A DNA stretch of 64,000 nucleotides. Source: Lentimicrobiaceae bacterium. Lineage in GTDB: Bacteria > Bacteroidota > Bacteroidia > Bacteroidales > F082. Location of the stretch: positions 1 through 64,000 of the forward strand of contig JABJIE010000028.1 in the NCBI GenBank assembly GCA_018661505.1. Reading direction: 5' to 3'. The notes beneath the pieces are model-generated. The model ran no database searches and was not told the DNA's origin. It saw nothing but the letters and a program-made list of their open reading frames with translations. Below, piece by piece: positions 42,412 to 52,451 of this stretch. The translations under genes and the position numbers were made by a program. Position 1 is the stretch's first letter. The number at the start of each line of letters is the position of its first letter.

Positions 42412-43845
42412 TTACTCGACATCCCACCATACTCTTTGCCATAGGGGTTCATTTCCTAGATCTGGAGTATTGGGGTTATATGTAATAGGATCACTTGCAT
42501 AAGGAAATCTTCTTGGAATTTCCTGTGTAGCGGCGTCAGGATTTGGAGTTAATGTAGGAAAACCTGTTCTTCTCCAGTCAACAAATGATTCACTGTTGTA
42601 CATCATCGCAATCCATTTATGCACCATTATAGCTCCAAGTAGCTCATCATCCGGATACATATCAATTTCAGATGACATCATATCAAACCAGCCTTGATCA
42701 AATACACCATATTCGTTCAGGGATGCTTCAAGACCATCTTTTAAGGCCTGTCTCGCACCATTAAAATCACCAGTTTGTACCAAGGCTTCAGACTTAATAA
42801 AAGCGAGCTCAGCATATGTGATAAATGGTGTTTTTGAATTTGAAGATGCAATACCAGGCCCTGGTGAAGAAGCATTATCCAATGGCTGACCAGCTGGCGC
42901 TCCAACATAACTTCCTGGTAAATATGTATCCCCATTAACTTCCATTGTGTCAGATATTGGTGTTGCAAACATTGGTAGTCTGGGATCTCCTAAGGTGGTT
43001 AATAAATCTGTAATCTGGAAGCTAACTCGAATATCACCTCTATCTTGCATAAAAAGATACAATGGATTTGCATTGTTAACATCACCTGAACCATATGAAT
43101 AATACATATTTCCACTGTTACTTGTGAATGCATTACCAAGATGATTTAATGCTTCAGAATATGCATTATTATCTCGTTTTGATAGGTGAATAGCATAACG
43201 TGCTTTTAGTGCATATGCTGCTTCTATCCATTTTTGAGTATCTCCTTCAAAAATGATATCTCCTGACAAACTGAAAACGCTTGTACTTGAGCTAAGCGCA
43301 GTAATACCTTTACTTAGGTAATCTTGTATTACCCCATAAATGGCTTCCTGGCTATCGAAAGCAGGTGTTAAATTTGCATCACCTTGTAGTGCGTCTGTCC
43401 ATGGAATATCATTCCAATTATCCGTAGCAATACCAAGTGTTACAGCGGTTAAGATATAACCAACACCTTCAAAGTGTGGCGATTCCAGAGCAATAGCTTT
43501 ATCTATTAATTGCTTTGAATCCATTAAGACACCTGCGTAAACATTTCCCCAAAGGTTGTTAACATCACCTGAGCGAAGAGTATAAGCACCTTCAGCCTGA
43601 CTCTGGCGTGCTATTCCTGTCATTTGTTGAATCCACATAGATTGTGTTCTAGTAAGATCATTACTTCCTACAACATCAAAAGCTAATCTAGCTTCAATAG
43701 TTGGCAGAATAAGTTCCATTGGAACGTCTGCTGGTGCATCAGGGTTAGTATTTATATCTGAGTCTATCCATTTTTTGCTACATGAGCTCACAACTAGCAC
43801 CAACAAAACGAACGACATGATTTTTGTTAAAATATTATGTTTCAT
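42412..43845 (-). CDS. SusD/RagB-family nutrient-binding outer-membrane lipoprotein (pair 1)
   Basis: A 477-residue lipoprotein with signal ending at VVSSC. The early block NTNPDAPADVPMELILPTIEARL and the later PYASDPITYNPNTPDLGNEPLWQRVWW fit the SusD-like group that pairs with SusC transporters. The first ~300 residues carry the TPR-like helical pattern (NNLWGNVYAGVLMDSKQLIDKA, WNDIPWTDALQG). It caps the SusC barrel and binds the nutrient at the cell surface. The SusC gene ends 45 bp upstream. No degradative enzyme lies nearby, so the ligand cannot be inferred. Confidence 0.9.
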   Translation of the reverse strand: MKHNILTKIMSFVLLVLVVSSCSKKWIDSDINTNPDAPADVPMELILPTIEARLAFDVVGSNDLTRTQSMWIQQMTGIARQSQAEGAYTLRSGDVNNLWGNVYAGVLMDSKQLIDKAIALESPHFEGVGYILTAVTLGIATDNWNDIPWTDALQGDANLTPAFDSQEAIYGVIQDYLSKGITALSSSTSVFSLSGDIIFEGDTQKWIEAAYALKARYAIHLSKRDNNAYSEALNHLGNAFTSNSGNMYYSYGSGDVNNANPLYLFMQDRGDIRVSFQITDLLTTLGDPRLPMFATPISDTMEVNGDTYLPGSYVGAPAGQPLDNASSPGPGIASSNSKTPFITYAELAFIKSEALVQTGDFNGARQALKDGLEASLNEYGVFDQGWFDMMSSEIDMYPDDELLGAIMVHKWIAMMYNSESFVDWRRTGFPTLTPNPDAATQEIPRRFPYASDPITYNPNTPDLGNEPLWQRVWWDVE

Positions 43846-43890
43846 GATTTTATTTTTTTATCGTTTTAAAATTTAATTAACTAGTTATAA

Positions 43891-46800
43891 TTAGAATGAA
43901 GCACGTAAACCGAACAGATAAGTTTTTGTTCCGGGCATATTGAAGTAATCCATTCCAAGAGCATTGGATGATCCAAGTAAACTTGTTTCAGGGTCAATAC
44001 CTGTGTAAGGAGTACTTAACCATAGATTTTTACCTGTAAAGTAAATGTCAAGGTTATCAATAAACGTGTTCTCTAACAAATTACCCAATGAGTAAGAAAC
44101 GGTAAAGTCTCTTAGGCGAACCCAATTAGATTCTTCGATATAATCAACTGTAGGGCCGGTAAAACCGCTACCTTCACCACTTGTACGCCAGGTTTGATCT
44201 AGCTTAACAGCAACATTATTAGGTTGTCCGGTATTAACATTAACACCATCAAATACATAATCATCGTTACGGTTCTCAGTATCAGCATGGGCACCAAAAT
44301 AATATAGAGCACCCTTTGTACCATTCCACATTGAACTACCATTCCTGAAATCAAGCAGTGCATAAATAGTTAAGTCAAAAATCTGGAATGTGTTACCAAT
44401 ACCCATTGTCCAGTTTGGATTTACAGTACCAAGAGGTTTCATAGTATATTCACCCATTGGATACCCATCATCTCCAATTAACACATCACCATTGTCGTTT
44501 CTTTGCCAGTCGTAACCATAAATAGTACGATATTCTTCGCCAGCAACTGCACGAATTTGAGGATCTGTAAAACCTCCTAAGAATAATGCATCAACACCAT
44601 CAGCAAGGCTTTCAACTTTATTTTTAAATTTTGAGAAATTAACAAGAACATCCCAATTAAAGTTTTTATTCTCAACAATAGATGCATAAAGTACAAGTTC
44701 AACACCTATTGATGACATTGAAGCAGCATTTTTATACATACTTGAGAAACCAGTAGATGGATCGATGTCAATTGGAAGTAAAAGATCTTCACTTTGGTTA
44801 TTAAAATATGTAAAGTCTATTCCCAAACGGTTTGAAAAGAACTTCATGCTTGTACCTACTTCAAATGATTTAGTTTTCTCAGGCCTTAAATCGTTATTAC
44901 CCATGGAATTTCCATATGTAAAGCCATTATATGAACTACCATTAGTTGTTATTGGAAAGTTAACACCAAATGGGCTAACCCAGCCGTCAGATACTGAACC
45001 TTGATACCAGTAAGTAAGTGTTCTATATGGATCCGCATCATTAGCAGTTATTGCATAAGAACCAAAAACCTTCCAGAATGGCAATACTTTATTGTCTTTT
45101 AGGAATGGAAGTTCGGATACTATTAAGCTACCATTAATAGATGGATAGAAGAATGAGTTATTCTTTTCAGGTAATGTAGTTGACCAATCATTACGACCAG
45201 TAACATTGATGTAAAAAGTACTATTCCAGTTAATTCCAATATCAAAGAAGAGACCCATTTGTCGCTTTTGCCATGTGCTTTCACCAGCTGATATGTTGGA
45301 TGTATTATTTAGATTATAATAATCTGGTATAGAAAGACCATTGGCCGTACCCTCAACATATCTATACTCTCGTGATTGGAGGTTCCACCCAAAGGTAGCG
45401 TATGTACTAAAAGATTCGCTAAAATCATGTGTTATATAGGCGATAAGATCATTGTTGAAATCTTTATGAGTCATATCCCTTGCGTAAACTTGTCCGCCTG
45501 GAGCAGTCCTTGAACCTACTGCTATATAGTTTTTAACGTACTCGCTATAAACATCAACACCAGGGCGTAATGTGAACTGCAACCATTCTTTAGCATACCA
45601 GTCTAGTTGAATGCTACCTATGAGCCTTTCAGTATGATCTTCCCAAAGGTTTTTATTTGCAGTCCAATATGGATTATCATATCCACCACCGTGACGGTAA
45701 TTTCTCTGACTTCCATCGGGAAGTTCATAACCGGCAGTATTGTCAAAGGTTGGAGGAGTTCTCAATAAGCCAAGCATTACACCCGATGTGTTTGAGCCTT
45801 GCTGAATTCTATCTCCTTTTGTTGTTAAATAGTTAGCATTACCTGAGATTTTAAACTTATCATTTAATGCTGAGCTTCCTGAGATTTTAAATGTATTTCT
45901 TCTAACCTCATTATTTGGAATAACCCCTTTATCTCTCAAATCAGATGCAGAAACATAAAATGATGATTTATCATTTCCTCCTGAAAGACTTAATGAGTTA
46001 TTAAAAGTCATGCCATTTTGGAAAAAATCAAATTGATCATAAACATTTGTTGCACCCAATGATGGGTCATAGCGAGGGTCATCTTTTTTAACAATGTCTC
46101 CATCAGTGTCAAAGGCAGCCCAGCCACCATTGGACCATGCAGCATCCTTTGAATATCCTGTTTCAGATATTTCAGGACCCCATGAAGCGAAGAAACCAGA
46201 GTACCAATCACCACCCCAACCTTGGGCGAATTTTGTGTTTAGTTTAGGAACCTGACTAATTTGAGAGATCATAACAGACGAAGAGAAACTAACACTTATT
46301 TTCTTACCTGATGGTGATGCTTTGCCTTTTTTGGTAGTAACAACAATTACACCGTTTGCACCACGCATACCATAAAGAGCTGTACCAGCACCTCCCTTTA
46401 GAACACTAATAGTTTCAATGTCTTCGGGATTAATATCAAGTGCACGATTACCTCTAGCAACCCCTGCAACATCACCACCCTGATATCCATCTGAATCTCG
46501 TGTAGTTGAGTTATCAATGGGAACACCATCAACAACAAAAAGAGGTTGATTGTTACCCGTAAGAGTAGTAGCACCGCGAATTGTAATGTAGTTCGCACCG
46601 CCAGCAGCGCCACTAGAGCTGTTTACCTGTACACCGGCAACGCGTCCCTGTAAGGAACTAATCATATCCGTATTCCCGCTTTCAGCTATTTGTTCTGAAC
46701 TTACATCCTGCACTGTGTATCCAAGTGCTTTCTGTTCTTTTGGAATACCAATGGCGGTAACCACTATCTCCTCCATTAATAGTACATCACGAATCATGGA

Positions 46801-47082
46801 AACATCGATTATTGTTTGACCATTAATCTCAATTTCCTGAGTTGACATACCAAGATACTGGAAGATTATAACCTTGAAGTCTGGTTTGACCTCAATAGAG
46901 TAGTTACCATCTATGTCAGTAACGGTACCTAATACAGTACCCTTAACTTGGACAGTAACTCCAGGTATATTAGCTCCATCTTCAGAGCTAGTTACCTTAC
47001 CGCTAATTGTTCCTGTTTGAGCATTGGTAATATTCGAACCAATGAAAAATAAGAACGTTAGCAAAATTGTAATTTTTCTCAT
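43891..47082 (-). CDS. SusC/RagA-family TonB-linked outer-membrane transporter (pair 1)
   Basis: A 1063-residue protein. Residues 1-21 are a signal peptide (ending NITNAQ). A carboxypeptidase-like domain (~25-100: TGTISGKVTSSEDGANIPGVTVQVKGT), a plug (~115-250: QGRVAGVQVNSSSGAAGG, NYITIRGATTLTG, QPLFVVDGVPIDN, LKGGAGTALYGMRGANGVIVVTTKKG) and a large barrel follow, ending in the aromatic LFGLRASF. It imports ligand using TonB energy. It precedes its SusD gene by 45 bp. The first ~60 nt of coding sequence are almost the same as in the second SusC gene, pointing to duplication or gene conversion. Confidence 0.93.
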   Translation of the reverse strand: MRKITILLTFLFFIGSNITNAQTGTISGKVTSSEDGANIPGVTVQVKGTVLGTVTDIDGNYSIEVKPDFKVIIFQYLGMSTQEIEINGQTIIDVSMIRDVLLMEEIVVTAIGIPKEQKALGYTVQDVSSEQIAESGNTDMISSLQGRVAGVQVNSSSGAAGGANYITIRGATTLTGNNQPLFVVDGVPIDNSTTRDSDGYQGGDVAGVARGNRALDINPEDIETISVLKGGAGTALYGMRGANGVIVVTTKKGKASPSGKKISVSFSSSVMISQISQVPKLNTKFAQGWGGDWYSGFFASWGPEISETGYSKDAAWSNGGWAAFDTDGDIVKKDDPRYDPSLGATNVYDQFDFFQNGMTFNNSLSLSGGNDKSSFYVSASDLRDKGVIPNNEVRRNTFKISGSSALNDKFKISGNANYLTTKGDRIQQGSNTSGVMLGLLRTPPTFDNTAGYELPDGSQRNYRHGGGYDNPYWTANKNLWEDHTERLIGSIQLDWYAKEWLQFTLRPGVDVYSEYVKNYIAVGSRTAPGGQVYARDMTHKDFNNDLIAYITHDFSESFSTYATFGWNLQSREYRYVEGTANGLSIPDYYNLNNTSNISAGESTWQKRQMGLFFDIGINWNSTFYINVTGRNDWSTTLPEKNNSFFYPSINGSLIVSELPFLKDNKVLPFWKVFGSYAITANDADPYRTLTYWYQGSVSDGWVSPFGVNFPITTNGSSYNGFTYGNSMGNNDLRPEKTKSFEVGTSMKFFSNRLGIDFTYFNNQSEDLLLPIDIDPSTGFSSMYKNAASMSSIGVELVLYASIVENKNFNWDVLVNFSKFKNKVESLADGVDALFLGGFTDPQIRAVAGEEYRTIYGYDWQRNDNGDVLIGDDGYPMGEYTMKPLGTVNPNWTMGIGNTFQIFDLTIYALLDFRNGSSMWNGTKGALYYFGAHADTENRNDDYVFDGVNVNTGQPNNVAVKLDQTWRTSGEGSGFTGPTVDYIEESNWVRLRDFTVSYSLGNLLENTFIDNLDIYFTGKNLWLSTPYTGIDPETSLLGSSNALGMDYFNMPGTKTYLFGLRASF

Positions 47083-47165
47083 AACGATAATATTTGGTTT
47101 ATAAATAATTAATAATTAGCCTTATATATTTTTTGAATATATCAAGTTATAATGTTTCACTTTGA

Positions 47166-47173
47166 CAAACTTA
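47166..47173 (-). promoter_or_regulatory. Candidate -7 box of SusC pair 1
   Basis: On the minus strand this reads TAAGTTTG (TAnnTTTG). It lies 83 bp upstream of the SusC start. The -33 position is occupied by TTAAC box 47193-47197, 19 bp away. Confidence 0.5.
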
Positions 47174-47192
47174 ATAAAAAATTAAAATATAA

Positions 47193-47208
47193 TTAACATT
47201 TAATTAAC
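47193..47208. promoter_or_regulatory. Paired TTAAC boxes upstream of SusC pair 1
   Basis: TTAAC at 47193-47197 and 47204-47208, starts 11 bp apart (TTAACATTTAATTAAC). Further TTAAA and TTAAT copies at 47182 and 47171 keep the 11-bp phase. The near box is 19 bp from the -7 box, exactly as in SusC pair 2, and the core resembles TTAACATTTAGTTAAC at 39159-39174. Confidence 0.5.
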
Positions 47209-47494
47209 AAAAAATAAATTACATGTATACATACCCCCAAATTAATTATAGTACCTAGTTGTCATTTAAGGATTGAAAATATTATCTAAAAGTCTATGAA
47301 AGTACCTCAATTTGGAGTCAAAGTTATGGGGTAATAAATTCATATTTACTAGCAAATATGATGTGATTGGCATCTAAATGGCATTAACTTTTAATTTACA
47401 ACCGGAGAGAAAACTAATATATCTATTTATTAGTATCGGTTTCAAAATGGAGTTGGGATAAATATGGTTAAGTTAATTAACGAATAAGGAAAAT

Positions 47495-47529
47495 AAAATA
47501 AAAAAAGCCCGCTGGAAAAACCAGCGAGC
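47495..47529 (-). terminator. Rho-independent terminator for the second SusC/SusD operon
   Basis: On the minus strand, a 9-bp stem (GCTCGCTGG with CCAGCGGGC, one G-T pair) and a 5-base loop are followed by six or more T. It lies 29 bp after the SusD stop. Confidence 0.88.
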
Positions 47530-47558
47530 TCTTTAAAAGTTAAAACTCTATTAGATTA

Positions 47559-48986
47559 CTACTCTAAAAAGAAAAGTTTTGTCGTAAGTAGATCACCACC
47601 TATCGCTGCAGCTGCTTGTTGGTAGTTTTCAGCATTTAGAGTTTGTTCAAACACTGGATATGTGAACCTTACTGGAATTCCTGCAAAAGTACCATCTTCC
47701 ACTGAAGGAGGGTCAACAAAATGAAGGCTTTCATTTCCCCATCTTCTCCATACTGTCCAGCCAGTATAACCATTGTTGTATGCTGCAAACCATGACTGCA
47801 TAGCAAGCTTATTGTTACCAACCCATGTAGAGTTATAATCAACGCCATCCTGAGCCATATAATCATCAAGACCACCAACACCCCAAAATTCAAAGGATGC
47901 TTCTATACCCTTGTTGTAATGCTCTTCAGCAACACCATTTGTGAACCCTCTTTCGGCAGCTTCGGCCAAGTAAAATTGAGTTTCGGTATAACTTAAGATA
48001 GTACAAGAAAATGTTGGATCTCCAGCAATTGCATCAGCCACATGTGAAAATCCTACATATGGATTCGAGATACCATATACACCACCAAGGTATTCCTCAG
48101 TATCAGGTGCATAAGTGAAGAAAGCAGATCTTCTTGGATCGTTAAAATCATTCAAGTAATCAACAACTGTAGTTCCAATGAAATCCTGTCTTCCACTTAG
48201 TGTAAGATCAACATAAAGAGGATTTGTGTTTGGAGTTACTGATTGGTAAACAAAATTAGCATTATCAGCATTTGAGGTGAAAACTCCACCCATTACTGCT
48301 GACTCAATAGTAGCTTGAGCTAAACCTGGGTCTGCTGTTGAAAGTGTTATACCCATTTTAAGCTTAAGAGTATTTGCAAACATTTTCCAAGCTGCCATAT
48401 CACCGCCATATATTAAATCATCAGTACCAAAACTACCTGATGACTCGTCTATGGCTGCAATAGCAGCATTTAAACGTGTAATCAAATCAGTGTAAATGGT
48501 TTTAGCATCATCATATTTTGGTGTAACATTATTAATATCTAAAGCTTCTGTATAAGGAATATTACCCCAAAGTGTAACCATTCTCTCGTACGAGTAGCAA
48601 GTTAGAATTTCAATAACTTGACATTGATTAACTGCTTGAAGACTATTGTCTCCAGATGCTTCAATAAGAGTTTTTGACTCTTTTAAGTTCATAAGCACAT
48701 CTTGATACCAAACTTCCCATGCATTATCTGAAATGGTTCTGTTAACGATCATATAATTAGCTTCATCTGTATAGGTAGTTTCTGTCCAATATTGTGCCCA
48801 AAGCTTAAATACATTCATATTTACATTGGTACTTGCTATTTGATCTGCAAGATCCTTTTGAGCATTAGAGAACAGAGTTGTTGCGGGAACCTCTGTTGGG
48901 TTCTTAACATTTTTGTTTAAGTCTTCCAGCTTAGTACAGGAAGCTACAACCATAAATGCCATTAATATAATAAGTATTTTTTTCAT
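47559..48986 (-). CDS. SusD/RagB-family nutrient-binding outer-membrane lipoprotein (pair 2)
   Basis: A 475-residue lipoprotein with signal ending VVASC. Early block LNKNVKNPTEVPATTLFSNAQKDL and LWGNIPYTEAL, then LKLKMGITLS, fit the SusD-like_2 type. The end carries RFTYPVFEQTLN and NYQQAAA. It shares little sequence with pair 1 beyond the family pattern, so the two SusD proteins probably bind different ligands. It starts 11 bp after the SusC stop and ends at the terminator at 47495-47529. Confidence 0.9.
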   Translation of the reverse strand: MKKILIILMAFMVVASCTKLEDLNKNVKNPTEVPATTLFSNAQKDLADQIASTNVNMNVFKLWAQYWTETTYTDEANYMIVNRTISDNAWEVWYQDVLMNLKESKTLIEASGDNSLQAVNQCQVIEILTCYSYERMVTLWGNIPYTEALDINNVTPKYDDAKTIYTDLITRLNAAIAAIDESSGSFGTDDLIYGGDMAAWKMFANTLKLKMGITLSTADPGLAQATIESAVMGGVFTSNADNANFVYQSVTPNTNPLYVDLTLSGRQDFIGTTVVDYLNDFNDPRRSAFFTYAPDTEEYLGGVYGISNPYVGFSHVADAIAGDPTFSCTILSYTETQFYLAEAAERGFTNGVAEEHYNKGIEASFEFWGVGGLDDYMAQDGVDYNSTWVGNNKLAMQSWFAAYNNGYTGWTVWRRWGNESLHFVDPPSVEDGTFAGIPVRFTYPVFEQTLNAENYQQAAAAIGGDLLTTKLFFLE

Positions 48987-48997
48987 ATCTGTTTTAT

Positions 48998-51900
48998 TTA
49001 AAATTGTAGGTTAACACTAAATCCAAAATTACGTGTGGTTGGCATTACACCACTTTGCCATCCTTGGAGATTACCAGCTGCAAGTCCTGCTTCAGGATCT
49101 GCATAAGGTACGTTCTTCATAAGAATAGCAACGTTTGATGCTGTTAAAGTAAACGAAACACCATGAAAAAATGAGTTTGCCAAAACACTTTGAGGTAATG
49201 AATAAGATAAGCTGATGTTTCTTAGCTTGATATACGATGCATCAAATACATATCTGGAATTAGGGTTACGAGCCCAACCAGCTTGCTTATAGTTATTACC
49301 TTCAATACGAACAGTGTTAGGTGATCCATCTTCAGTAACACCTGGAAGAATCAATCCACCACTATTTGCAGCATATGTACCATCGCCATTATCCACAACA
49401 GGATCTCTTACAGGATTTCCTAAATCATTTGTGAATACTGTGTTGTCATATACTCCTGTTCCTTGACCATACCATTGATCCAGTGAAAATACATCACCAC
49501 CTTTTTGCCAGTCAAATAAGAAACTAAATGACCAGTTTTTGAATGACAGTGTATTTAGCATACCACCATTCCAGTCTGCATTTTGGTCTCCAATAACTTG
49601 ATCAGAAGTTGATGTCTCTAGATAATAACCAGAACTGTTAACAACAGGTTGGTCATATGTCACAGAATTACCAGAAGCATCTGTACCTTCATAAACATAA
49701 TCAGTACCCATAATTGTTCCGAATGGTTGCCCTACAGTAGCATTAATTGAAATACCACCTTGGAATCTACCTAGCTGCATATTTGTAGCATCTTCATACA
49801 ATGAAAGAACTTCATTTCTGTTTCGACTCCAGTTCAATGCGATGTCCCATCTAAAGTCACTAGTTACAACAGGTGCTATGTTAACGATAAGTTCAACACC
49901 TTGGTTTTGAATCTCACCAGCATTAACAACTTTAGTTGCGTATCCAGTAGCTGCTGAAACAGCAACAGGGATAATCTGGTTAACTGTATTTGTTTTATAG
50001 TAAGCAACATCAAATCCAAGACGATTTTGGAAGAAGCTCATTGCTAAACCAGCTTCCATACTTGTTGTATTCTCAGGTTTTAATGATGAATTTTTCTTTG
50101 TGCTAGGCACAGAGAATAATGTAACTGAACCAAATGGTGCAGGTTTTGAATAAGTATCTAAAAGCTGATCAAACTGAGCAGGGCTACCTACCTTAGCATA
50201 ATTTAATCTAACCTTACCAAACTGCATCCAATCAGCATCAAGTACTTCTGAAAATATAAAACTTGCCGCAACAGATGGATAATAATATACAGCTTCATCA
50301 ACAGGTAATGTTGAAGAGTGGTCTCTTCTTATTGTTCCGTCTAAATAAAGCATATTATTCCAGCCAAATGAAACTGTTGCGTAAATACCATCAACACCAA
50401 CTTTTGAGGCTGTTTCCACAGGCGCAAGTACTGGGTTAATAGAGTTTTCAAGAGAATAAAGGTCAGAAACTACCAATCCACCATTAGTTGATGCAAAGAT
50501 TGAGTTTATTGTAGTTCTTCTTATGTTAACACCTAAAAGACCATTAAAGGTTAAATTATCAGTAATGTTGTTATTAAACTTAGCCATTACGTCAAAATTT
50601 GTTTCAGTAAAGTTTCTGTTTTTTCTCTGGTAACCAGATTGAACATCACCTCTACTAATACCAAATCTAGCTGAAATACTTCCAACAGCACGTCTTTCTT
50701 CTTGAATCTCAGCATAAGTATCGATTGCTGCACGTCCCATTAGGCTGAACCAGTCTGTTACTTCGTAATTAAGCATTACATTACCAAATAACCTGTCTCT
50801 AGCATCTGTTTCATAGTTTTTATATCTGGTCCAATATGGGTTATCCCAGTAAATAGGGAATGGATCATATGTACCACTTCTGTTCCATGTAACGTTACGG
50901 TCTGTTGCATCGTAGATATCTTTTTGCTCAAGAATGTCTACGTTTACTTGCCACCATTGTCTGAATTCAGACATAATGTTGTCGCTATAACCAGTTGAGT
51001 TACGACCTTTACCTTGTGTGTTTATATAACTTGCAGATGCACTAACAGTTAATTTATCTGTTAAGTTATAAGAACCATTAAAGGTGAAGTTATTTCTTTT
51101 TAAAGAACTGTTAGGCATTATACCTGTTTGGTCAAAGTTAGTATAAGCAACTCTGTATGTGCTTTTTTCTCCTGCACCATCAAAGGCAATACTATTTTGT
51201 AAAGTCCATGCTGTTTCAAAAAATTCGTTAGCATCATTTGCTCCAGCAACCCATGGAGTTGCTTGGTTGTATGTTGGAGATGCTTCATCGAAGGCTCCCC
51301 ATTGATATACCATCAAACTTGGATCAAATGCTTGTCCTTGAGAAGCATCTTCTGTAAATGGAACAACTAAACTCATAGTACCATTGATTTCTTCTTCTGA
51401 GAGACCAGGGTAGTCACCACCACTATAGTATGGACCATAACCAGCACCATAACTTTTTTGATAAGTTGGTAATGTGTTTTTATCAGCTTGACCCATTTGA
51501 ACGCTTGAGTTAATAGTTATACCAACTCTATCTTCACCACTATCTACGTAGGAGCTTCCTTTTTTGGTTGTGATCATAATCACACCATTCGCACCACGTG
51601 ATCCATAAAGAGCAGTCGCAGCAGCACCTTTAAGGATATTCATGGATTCAATATCTTCAGGGTTTAAGTCACTTAGTGTGTTACCATAATCGTAACCTGT
51701 GCCTCCGCCTCCCTGAGCATTTGTGTTTGTTGTTGAGTTATTTACGGGAACACCATCAATAACAAACATAGCTTGGTTACTACCAGTAAGTGATGTAGAT
51801 CCTCTAATAATAACATTGGTAGATCCACCAAAGTTGTTGTTAACCTTTAACGAAACACCAGCAGCTCTTCCTTGAAGGTTGTTGATGAAGTTATCAGTTG

Positions 51901-52306
51901 TAACTTGGTTTAAAGCATCACCTGTAATCTCTTGAGTAGCATAACCCAGTGATTTTTTGTCACGAGATACACCGAGGGCGGTAACAACTACTTCTCCCAT
52001 CATGACAGCATCAGCTTCCATGGTTACGGTTATGTAGTTTTGATCACCGATTTCAACAACCACAGACTTCATACCTACATATTTGTAGACTAAAGACGTA
52101 GCGTCAGGTGTTACATCAAGTGTGTAGTTACCGTCAATGTCAGAAACAGTACCTGATGTGGTACCTTGGACTTGAACAGTAACTCCAGGTATACCTGCAC
52201 CATCACTAGCACCAGTAACCTTACCGCTAATGGTTCTTACTTGAGCATTGGCAATATTTGCACCAACAAAAAATAAGAACGCTAGCAAAATTGTAATTTT
52301 TCTCAT
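48998..52306 (-). CDS. SusC/RagA-family TonB-linked outer-membrane transporter (pair 2)
   Basis: A 1102-residue protein with signal peptide ending ANIANAQ, a carboxypeptidase-like domain (~25-105), a plug (~120-255: NLQGRAAGVSLKVNNNFGGS, NVIIRGSTSLTG, MFVIDGVPVNN, LKGAAATALYGSRGANGVIMITTKKG) and a C-terminal barrel ending FGFSVNLQF. It would import a ligand delivered by the SusD protein encoded 11 bp downstream. The start region (signal peptide and first ~20 residues) is nearly the same as in pair 1, while the rest has diverged. Substrate unknown; no linked hydrolase. Confidence 0.93.
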   Translation of the reverse strand: MRKITILLAFLFFVGANIANAQVRTISGKVTGASDGAGIPGVTVQVQGTTSGTVSDIDGNYTLDVTPDATSLVYKYVGMKSVVVEIGDQNYITVTMEADAVMMGEVVVTALGVSRDKKSLGYATQEITGDALNQVTTDNFINNLQGRAAGVSLKVNNNFGGSTNVIIRGSTSLTGSNQAMFVIDGVPVNNSTTNTNAQGGGGTGYDYGNTLSDLNPEDIESMNILKGAAATALYGSRGANGVIMITTKKGSSYVDSGEDRVGITINSSVQMGQADKNTLPTYQKSYGAGYGPYYSGGDYPGLSEEEINGTMSLVVPFTEDASQGQAFDPSLMVYQWGAFDEASPTYNQATPWVAGANDANEFFETAWTLQNSIAFDGAGEKSTYRVAYTNFDQTGIMPNSSLKRNNFTFNGSYNLTDKLTVSASASYINTQGKGRNSTGYSDNIMSEFRQWWQVNVDILEQKDIYDATDRNVTWNRSGTYDPFPIYWDNPYWTRYKNYETDARDRLFGNVMLNYEVTDWFSLMGRAAIDTYAEIQEERRAVGSISARFGISRGDVQSGYQRKNRNFTETNFDVMAKFNNNITDNLTFNGLLGVNIRRTTINSIFASTNGGLVVSDLYSLENSINPVLAPVETASKVGVDGIYATVSFGWNNMLYLDGTIRRDHSSTLPVDEAVYYYPSVAASFIFSEVLDADWMQFGKVRLNYAKVGSPAQFDQLLDTYSKPAPFGSVTLFSVPSTKKNSSLKPENTTSMEAGLAMSFFQNRLGFDVAYYKTNTVNQIIPVAVSAATGYATKVVNAGEIQNQGVELIVNIAPVVTSDFRWDIALNWSRNRNEVLSLYEDATNMQLGRFQGGISINATVGQPFGTIMGTDYVYEGTDASGNSVTYDQPVVNSSGYYLETSTSDQVIGDQNADWNGGMLNTLSFKNWSFSFLFDWQKGGDVFSLDQWYGQGTGVYDNTVFTNDLGNPVRDPVVDNGDGTYAANSGGLILPGVTEDGSPNTVRIEGNNYKQAGWARNPNSRYVFDASYIKLRNISLSYSLPQSVLANSFFHGVSFTLTASNVAILMKNVPYADPEAGLAAGNLQGWQSGVMPTTRNFGFSVNLQF

Positions 52307-52409
52307 AATGATAATTTTTGGTTAATGAATTAGTTAAACATATAAATTAATTATAATATTCACAAAATTTATGCTTTTTCTTATTTTGATTTGCGTAATA
52401 ATAAGAGTA

Positions 52410-52417
52410 CAAACATA
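52410..52417 (-). promoter_or_regulatory. Candidate -7 box of SusC pair 2
   Basis: On the minus strand this reads TATGTTTG (TAnnTTTG), 103 bp upstream of the SusC start. As in pair 1, the -33 position is a TTAAC box 19 bp away rather than a TTTG. Confidence 0.5.
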
Positions 52418-52436
52418 ATAAAATAATCACGTAAAG

Positions 52437-52451
52437 TTAACATTTATTAAC
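52437..52451. promoter_or_regulatory. Paired TTAAC boxes upstream of SusC pair 2
   Basis: TTAAC at 52437-52441 and 52447-52451, starts 10 bp apart (TTAACATTTATTAAC). The near box is 19 bp from the -7 box, the same as in pair 1. The core matches the first two boxes of the array at 39159. Confidence 0.5.

Larger units (their letters stand above)
47083..47490. other. Intergenic region upstream of SusC pair 1
   Basis: This 408-bp stretch holds no convincing gene. It contains the SusC promoter elements at 47166-47208 (listed separately) and, at the far end, the terminator of the second SusC/SusD operon. The remainder (about 47210-47490) is AT-rich with no ORF, RNA motif or repeat that I could support. 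Confidence 0.7.

Noticed and set aside
47083..47558. Possible small RNA or gene between the two SusC/SusD cassettes
   Set aside because: Only promoter boxes and a terminator are visible; no ORF or stable extra hairpin seen.
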